Assembly: GCA_004551865.1 (NCBI GenBank)
Contig: SFPR01000061.1
Span: 1 to 15,336 of the forward strand
Direction of reading: 5' to 3'
Source of the DNA: Bacteroidales bacterium
GTDB taxonomy: Bacteria > Bacteroidota > Bacteroidia > Bacteroidales > P3
DNA length: 15,336 nt
Made by a program: the position numbers and the translations under genes
Part shown: positions 12,134-15,336 of the stretch, piece after piece
How the letters are laid out: every line of letters begins with the position of its first letter
Position numbering within the stretch: position 1 is the first letter of the stretch
The notes under the pieces: generated by a model
Told to the model about the DNA's origin: nothing
The model's database searches: none
Seen by the model: the letters and a program-made list of their open reading frames with translations, nothing else

Positions 12134-12844
12134 ATGGAAATAAACAAAATATTTAATGTCGATGCATACGAAGCAATAAAAGATATTCCCGATAAGAGTA
12201 TTGACCTCGTTATTATAGACCCGCCGTATGATATTCCACATACAACAGGCGGAGGGATGCTTGAAGAAAAAGGTATCCGAAATATGTTTGATAATCTTGT
12301 CGATAACGATATTACAAATGCTTTCGACTTCGACATTCTCAAAGAACTCGACCGAATTATGAAAAAGCGTAACATCTATATTTGGTGCAATAAACTTCTC
12401 ATACCGAAACTGTTTGAATATTATAAAGGTGCGCTTTTTGACATAATCAGTTGGCATAAGACAAACGCAATGCCGTTGTGCGGAAGTAAATATCTCACCG
12501 ATACCGAGTATTGTTTGTATTTCCACGATACAATGAAACTCAACACAACATACGATACGGCAAAAACACACTACGAGCAACCGATAAACATTATAGACAA
12601 ACAAAAGTTTAATCACCCAACATGTAAACCCGTAAACATTCTTGAAAACCTAATCATAAACAGCAGCAAACAAGGAGATATTGTCCTCGACTGTTTCGCA
12701 GGTTCAGGGTCTACACTTGTTGCAGCAAAAAATACTGGTCGCAACTACATTGGATTTGAAATAGACAAAAAATGGGCAGAAATTGCTCAAAATAGACTTG
12801 ATAACACAGATGCAAATGGGCAGATGTCTTTGATAACTTTCTAA
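12134..12844 (+). CDS. Beta-class DNA adenine-N6 or cytosine-N4 methyltransferase
   Basis: Start: ATG at 12134 behind AAAAGGAG, not the in-frame ATG at 12086 inside the helicase gene. In the 236 residues, motif IV DPPYDIP (29-35) precedes motif I DCFAGSGSTL (186-195), the beta-class order, with HPTCKPVNILENLI (161-174) between them, the usual block preceding motif I. The target region around 36-110 is short. DPPY allows adenine-N6 or cytosine-N4 methylation; I favour adenine. It stands alone, with no restriction nuclease gene next to it, so it is an orphan enzyme for protecting phage DNA or changing gene expression. It is complete, unlike the C5 methyltransferase. Confidence 0.85.
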   Translation: MEINKIFNVDAYEAIKDIPDKSIDLVIIDPPYDIPHTTGGGMLEEKGIRNMFDNLVDNDITNAFDFDILKELDRIMKKRNIYIWCNKLLIPKLFEYYKGALFDIISWHKTNAMPLCGSKYLTDTEYCLYFHDTMKLNTTYDTAKTHYEQPINIIDKQKFNHPTCKPVNILENLIINSSKQGDIVLDCFAGSGSTLVAAKNTGRNYIGFEIDKKWAEIAQNRLDNTDANGQMSLITF

Positions 12845-12856
12845 CGAGGTGCGGAT

Positions 12857-13195
12857 ATGATGACAATTGAAGAACAAAAAAGAATAAATGAATTTGCAAA
12901 AATAAGAATAGCGGAACAAGAGTTCCAAAAACAAAAAACATACGAGAGGCTTGTGCCGATTGTAGATGATTTGTATGCGATGTTTGCGCTATATGCGTGG
13001 AGCAAAGGTTACAACGATATAGCCAAGAGAGGTGCGAGAAAGTGTTGGGCAGACTTTGTTGCAGAAAATACCGAAAAGTTTATTGCCGACAAGATAGCAG
13101 TTTTAGATAACCAAGTATGTGGACACGAGTTGAAAACATACTTTAATGAAAAAATAAAAAACCAAAAGGAGATAACCTATTATGGACAGAAATGA
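12857..13195 (+). CDS. Hypothetical helical protein (112 aa)
   Basis: ATG at 12857 follows GAGGTG; a second ATG at 12860 is possible. The protein is helical and charged (KRINEFAKIRIAEQEFQKQK), with a central YAMFALYAWSKGYNDIA and no motif. Its last 14 bases overlap the next gene, whose ribosome binding site AAAAGGAG lies inside it. Function unknown. Confidence 0.7.
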   Translation: MMTIEEQKRINEFAKIRIAEQEFQKQKTYERLVPIVDDLYAMFALYAWSKGYNDIAKRGARKCWADFVAENTEKFIADKIAVLDNQVCGHELKTYFNEKIKNQKEITYYGQK

Positions 13196-13343
13196 AGAAA
13201 TGTATCAAATCATTGAAGAACAAGTTACGAACGATGTGATTGCAAAGATTGCGATGTACAGCGTGGAAAAAGACGGCTACTTGCTTGTGCCAAATGACCT
13301 TTTGTTGAAGATAAAAGCGGAGGCGAAATATGATAGAGATTAA
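13182..13343 (+). CDS. Very small hypothetical protein (53 aa)
   Basis: ATG at 13182 lies ten bases after AAAAGGAG and overlaps the upstream gene end. The product (MDRNEEMYQIIEEQVTNDVI through LLVPNDLLLKIKAEAKYDRD) is acidic and helical. Its end overlaps the next start by 14 bases, and that next gene uses GGAGG inside this ORF. The overlaps on both sides support a real gene; no function. Confidence 0.6.
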   Translation: MDRNEEMYQIIEEQVTNDVIAKIAMYSVEKDGYLLVPNDLLLKIKAEAKYDRD

Positions 13344-13542
13344 AGCAACACTGAAAGTTGCAGAGGACGGACGATGTGGGAATTGTCGATTTTACGATGA
13401 TGAGGGCTACCGATGTGTGCTTTTTGACAAGAGCCTGCAAACAGAGTGTATGCCTGCAAATAGACCTTATGCGTATAGAAAGCCAATAAGGTGTGCCGAG
13501 TGCAAACAAGCGGAGGTGAAAGATGACGAAACAGTTTGTTGA
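13330..13542 (+). CDS. Cysteine-rich zinc-finger-like protein (70 aa)
   Basis: ATG at 13330 follows GGAGG. The product has Cys at CGNCRFYDDEGYRCVLF, then TECMPANRP, then CAECK and a final Cys: at least six metal-capable Cys in two groups. CxxC followed by CxxC fits a zinc ribbon or an iron-sulfur site. It starts the run of three small Cys-bearing genes ending at 13906. The last 20 bases overlap the next gene. Unknown role; a nucleic-acid or protein-binding regulator is likely. Confidence 0.7.
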   Translation: MIEIKATLKVAEDGRCGNCRFYDDEGYRCVLFDKSLQTECMPANRPYAYRKPIRCAECKQAEVKDDETVC

Positions 13543-13687
13543 CAAGTTGATAAGTATCAAAGCCGTGCCGTGCGATGATAGCAATGAGCGGTGGGTAGAC
13601 AAGGACGGTGCGATAGTGCCGATAGACAGAAAGCCAATAGATTGGGAGCGGTGCAAAAAGCCGATGTACACAATAAAGGAGAAGTAA
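13523..13687 (+). CDS. Very small hypothetical protein (54 aa)
   Basis: ATG at 13523 follows CGGAGGTGAA in the end of the preceding gene. The product (MTKQFVDKLISIKAVPCDDS, then RWVDKDGAIVPIDRKPIDWE, then RCKKPMYTIKEK) has two Cys and a Trp-anchored beta-like middle. The ribosome binding site of the next gene, AAAGGAGAAG, is formed by its last codons. Overlap on both sides argues for translation. Confidence 0.6.
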   Translation: MTKQFVDKLISIKAVPCDDSNERWVDKDGAIVPIDRKPIDWERCKKPMYTIKEK

Positions 13688-13690
13688 ATT

Positions 13691-13906
13691 ATGGCAAAAA
13701 AAGAAACATTGAAAGAGCAACAAGTAAGATTGGACAAAGAGAAGTGGTGCAGAAGTGTAGCAACATCGTGCGACCAAAGCGGTGGAATGTGGTATTGCAA
13801 AGATTGCACAAAGCGAATTGGTGACTATCACTGCCACGCAACACAAATCGAAAGAGAAAACGGCTCGTTGTGCGCCAAAAATGCACGAAAGTTGACAAGG
13901 GGATAA
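13691..13906 (+). CDS. Cys/His-rich zinc-binding-like protein (71 aa)
   Basis: ATG at 13691 follows AAAGGAGAAGTAAATT. The basic, Lys-rich N-terminus precedes Cys and His at WCRSVATSC, MWYCKDCTK, YHCHATQ and SLCAKN. Together these six Cys and two His could hold one or two zinc ions. It follows the two other small Cys-bearing genes in the same operon. No family is recognised; nucleic-acid binding is a reasonable guess. Confidence 0.7.
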   Translation: MAKKETLKEQQVRLDKEKWCRSVATSCDQSGGMWYCKDCTKRIGDYHCHATQIERENGSLCAKNARKLTRG

Positions 13907-13909
13907 ATT

Positions 13910-14110
13910 ATGGCAAAAAACACAAACCAACTAACACTCCGAGTTACATTCGTTGACGGTAGTTTTACGGACTATCTTGTAGACAACAAAAGTGATATGG
14001 CTTTTTTAATAGGCTCTATCACAAGAGCAATTAACGACCACAAAGCCGTGAAAATATGCGATAACATCATAATGAACGCAAACAATATTCTTTTTGTTGA
14101 GGAGTTATAA
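13910..14110 (+). CDS. Small hypothetical protein, relative of 8462-8680 (66 aa)
   Basis: ATG at 13910 follows AAGGGGATAAATT. A predicted beta strand (LTLRVTFVDGSFTDYLV) is followed by a helix (FLIGSITRAINDHKAV) and a C-terminal strand IIMNANNILFVEEL. The last strand matches INMDNVLYIEEV of the gene at 8462, and both proteins have similar length and a DG turn near the N-terminus. The stop overlaps the next start by one base (TAATG). Function unknown. Confidence 0.65.
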   Translation: MAKNTNQLTLRVTFVDGSFTDYLVDNKSDMAFLIGSITRAINDHKAVKICDNIIMNANNILFVEEL

Positions 14111-14709
14111 TGGATATTAAACTTGAAGAAAAATTGCAAGAGCGGAATAAAGACTTAATACAAACACTAAAACCTTGTGCCGATAGAATGGAGAATGAGT
14201 GGAACGCAAACTTTACACGCAAAAAGCCACTTCGTCTTGGTAGCACTCTCACGCAAAACATTTACACGGCACTCACCAAATATCCGCTTATGTCAATGAA
14301 CGAGTACAATATGCTCGATGAAATTGACCTTGAAACTTACTATCAATACTATATGCAATTTATATCTACATATAGTTTATTTGAAGTAGCAAACACAAAG
14401 CAACTGTTCTGTGCCTATATGCGTATCACGGTGTCAAAATTCAACTACCTTATGGAGAAATCCGACAACGAAAATCTCAAAGAGTATGCGAACTACATCA
14501 ACGACAACATAAACGGTCTAATCTACGCAAGCGCAGAAACGGGCAACACCGACAGCCGTTCAGCACTCACTCGTGGCAAAATCAAAAAAGACGGTCAAAA
14601 CCTTGTTGAAGTCCGTGAAGAAGTGTCCGTGCAAGTTTCACAAGCCGAAACGCCCGAACAACTTATGGCAAGAGCAAACAAAATATTTTTAGAAAGTGCA
14701 AAAAAATAG
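14110..14709 (+). CDS. Phage helical protein, possible terminase-small-subunit-like (199 aa)
   Basis: The protein is alpha-helical, with AYMRITVSKFNYLMEKSD (about 101-118) as a possible helix-turn-helix, then EYANYINDNINGLIYASAET, and a C-terminus GKIKKDGQNLVEVREEVSVQ. The pattern of a DNA-binding helix pair followed by 'nxGLxxASAETGN' and 'VEVREE' is one I associate with small phage DNA-binding proteins sometimes placed near terminases. I cannot name a family with certainty. It is the last gene of the operon; the recombinase promoter overlaps its stop codon region. Confidence 0.6.
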   Translation: MDIKLEEKLQERNKDLIQTLKPCADRMENEWNANFTRKKPLRLGSTLTQNIYTALTKYPLMSMNEYNMLDEIDLETYYQYYMQFISTYSLFEVANTKQLFCAYMRITVSKFNYLMEKSDNENLKEYANYINDNINGLIYASAETGNTDSRSALTRGKIKKDGQNLVEVREEVSVQVSQAETPEQLMARANKIFLESAKK

Positions 14710-14739
14710 TTGACAAACAAATAGCACCTATGGTAGTAT
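14710..14739 (+). promoter_or_regulatory. Promoter of the serine recombinase gene
   Basis: TTGACA (14710-14715), an 18-base spacer and TAGTAT (14734-14739). The stretch GTTGACAAACAAA at 14709-14721 is identical to the RNA A promoter. A short GTC-GAAA-GAC hairpin (14749-14758) follows in the leader. Confidence 0.65.
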
Positions 14740-14781
14740 GTGTACAAGGTCGAAAGACACTAAATATGTGGGGTAACTACT

Positions 14782-15336
14782 ATGTGCAAAATTTATGGAT
14801 ATTGTCGTGTTAGCACTTCCGAGCAATCGGCAAAACAAGACTACGAAAGACAAAAATACTTGTTTGAGAAAAGCGGTATTGAGTTTGATGAGATGTTTGA
14901 AGAACACATAAGTGGGGGGGTAAAAGGCGACCAACGAGAACAATTTAATAAAATGCTCGAAAAGTTGCAACCCTCCGACATTGTGTGCTTTTCGGAAACA
15001 TCAAGATTTGGCAGAAACTATATCGACTGTTTTGAAATGGTGGACTTAATCACACAGGGGAAGAAAGCAACGGTTAGATTTTTGAGCAACGGCATTGAAC
15101 TCAAAGGTGGAGAAAAAATGAACCCTTATACTTGGTTGACAATAAGCAACTTCTTTATTATGGACGAGTTCCTAAAAAGACAAATAGGGTACAACACATC
15201 AAACGCACTGCAAGCGAAAAAAGCAAGGGGTGAAAAAGTGTCACGATTTGACGAAGTGCCAACGGACAAAAAGCAGGAAATCATCGCACTCCGCAAGCAA
15301 GGACTTTCAATGCAAGCAATCGCAGACAAAATGCAC
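14782..15336 (+). CDS. Serine recombinase (resolvase/invertase family), 3'-partial
   Basis: ATG at 14782 follows GGGGT. The 185 residues visible include the catalytic motif YCRVSTSEQ (7-15; nucleophile S11), SRFGRN (74-79), the long E helix (MDEFLKRQIGYNTSNALQAK, 127-146) and the start of a helix-turn-helix (KKQEIIALRKQGLSMQAIAD). The open end suggests about 10-20 more residues, giving a resolvase/invertase-size enzyme rather than a large serine integrase. It would cut and rejoin DNA at short inverted or direct sites, for example to invert a tail-fibre segment or resolve dimers; sites are not seen here. A run of seven G at 14914-14920 lies in codons for SGGV. Confidence 0.85.
   Translation, partial: MCKIYGYCRVSTSEQSAKQDYERQKYLFEKSGIEFDEMFEEHISGGVKGDQREQFNKMLEKLQPSDIVCFSETSRFGRNYIDCFEMVDLITQGKKATVRFLSNGIELKGGEKMNPYTWLTISNFFIMDEFLKRQIGYNTSNALQAKKARGEKVSRFDEVPTDKKQEIIALRKQGLSMQAIADKMH

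Noticed and set aside
12095..12616. Long minus-strand ORF opposite the DPPY methyltransferase
   Set aside because: It has no ribosome binding site, a Cys/Phe/Ile-rich unnatural composition, and lies opposite a gene with clear motifs.
13225..13930. Two minus-strand ORFs of about 195 residues
   Set aside because: They mirror the small Cys-bearing genes, lack ribosome binding sites and have low-quality composition. The + strand genes there have strong sites and coupled overlaps.
1..15336. tRNA, rRNA, CRISPR array or insertion sequence
   Set aside because: I looked for cloverleaf ends, spaced repeats and transposase motifs on both strands and saw none. The recombinase lacks flanking element ends within the window.

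Overview
The window looks like the early and accessory half of a temperate tailed phage, or an integrated prophage, of a low-GC Firmicutes-type host, probably a gut Clostridia-like lineage. The evidence is AT-rich sequence, strong AGGAG ribosome binding sites, tightly overlapping small genes all on the + strand, TTGACA/TATAAT-type promoters, and a gene set of RecE/RecT-like recombination, SSB, replication organizer, DnaB-type helicase, DNA methyltransferases and a serine recombinase. TGA is a normal stop codon. I see no tRNA, rRNA, CRISPR array or insertion sequence.

Layout. At 1-744 lies the end of a membrane-protein gene whose coiled-coil tail is in another frame. At 745-1310 there is a long gene-poor stretch holding a probable terminator, a promoter, a candidate small RNA (909-1013) with an anti-Shine-Dalgarno loop, imperfect direct repeats and a three-copy GTGTAAAGC operator-like element. 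At 1311-1815 come one small gene, a second free-standing small-RNA candidate (1599-1709) and the promoter of the main early operon. At 1817-6074 are small HTH regulators followed by a recombination cassette (RecE-like nuclease, RecT-like annealing protein, SSB, ERCC4-type nuclease), a zinc-ribbon protein and a winged-helix protein. At 6071-6244 is structured RNA A. At 6245-9936 are small genes, a broken C5 cytosine methyltransferase, three small unknown genes and a PAPS-reductase/DndC-like ATPase. At 9952-10100 is structured RNA B, a relative of A. At 10120-14709 come replication genes (organizer and helicase), an adenine/N4-cytosine type methyltransferase and a run of small, often cysteine-rich genes. 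At 14710-15336 a serine recombinase with its own promoter runs off the end.

How it works together. The recombination and replication proteins would process and copy the phage genome. Two methyltransferases and possibly the PP-loop protein would modify its DNA against host defences. Short HTH and zinc-binding proteins are likely regulators or host-takeover factors.

Most notable results. (1) RNAs A and B are two diverged copies of one structured RNA. Both can form a 7-bp P1 hairpin and an 11-bp P3 hairpin with an AA/AA internal loop and a 4-bp cap, and the two loops can pair with each other over 7 bp. P1, the P3 helices and the loop-loop helix all show compensatory base changes. Each RNA has its own promoter and lies just before a small cysteine-containing ORF. 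(2) The C5 methyltransferase is put out of frame by an exact 26-bp tandem duplication. Removing one copy restores the reading frame across motif VI. (3) The small RNA at 909-1013 shows an 8-nt anti-Shine-Dalgarno sequence in a loop.
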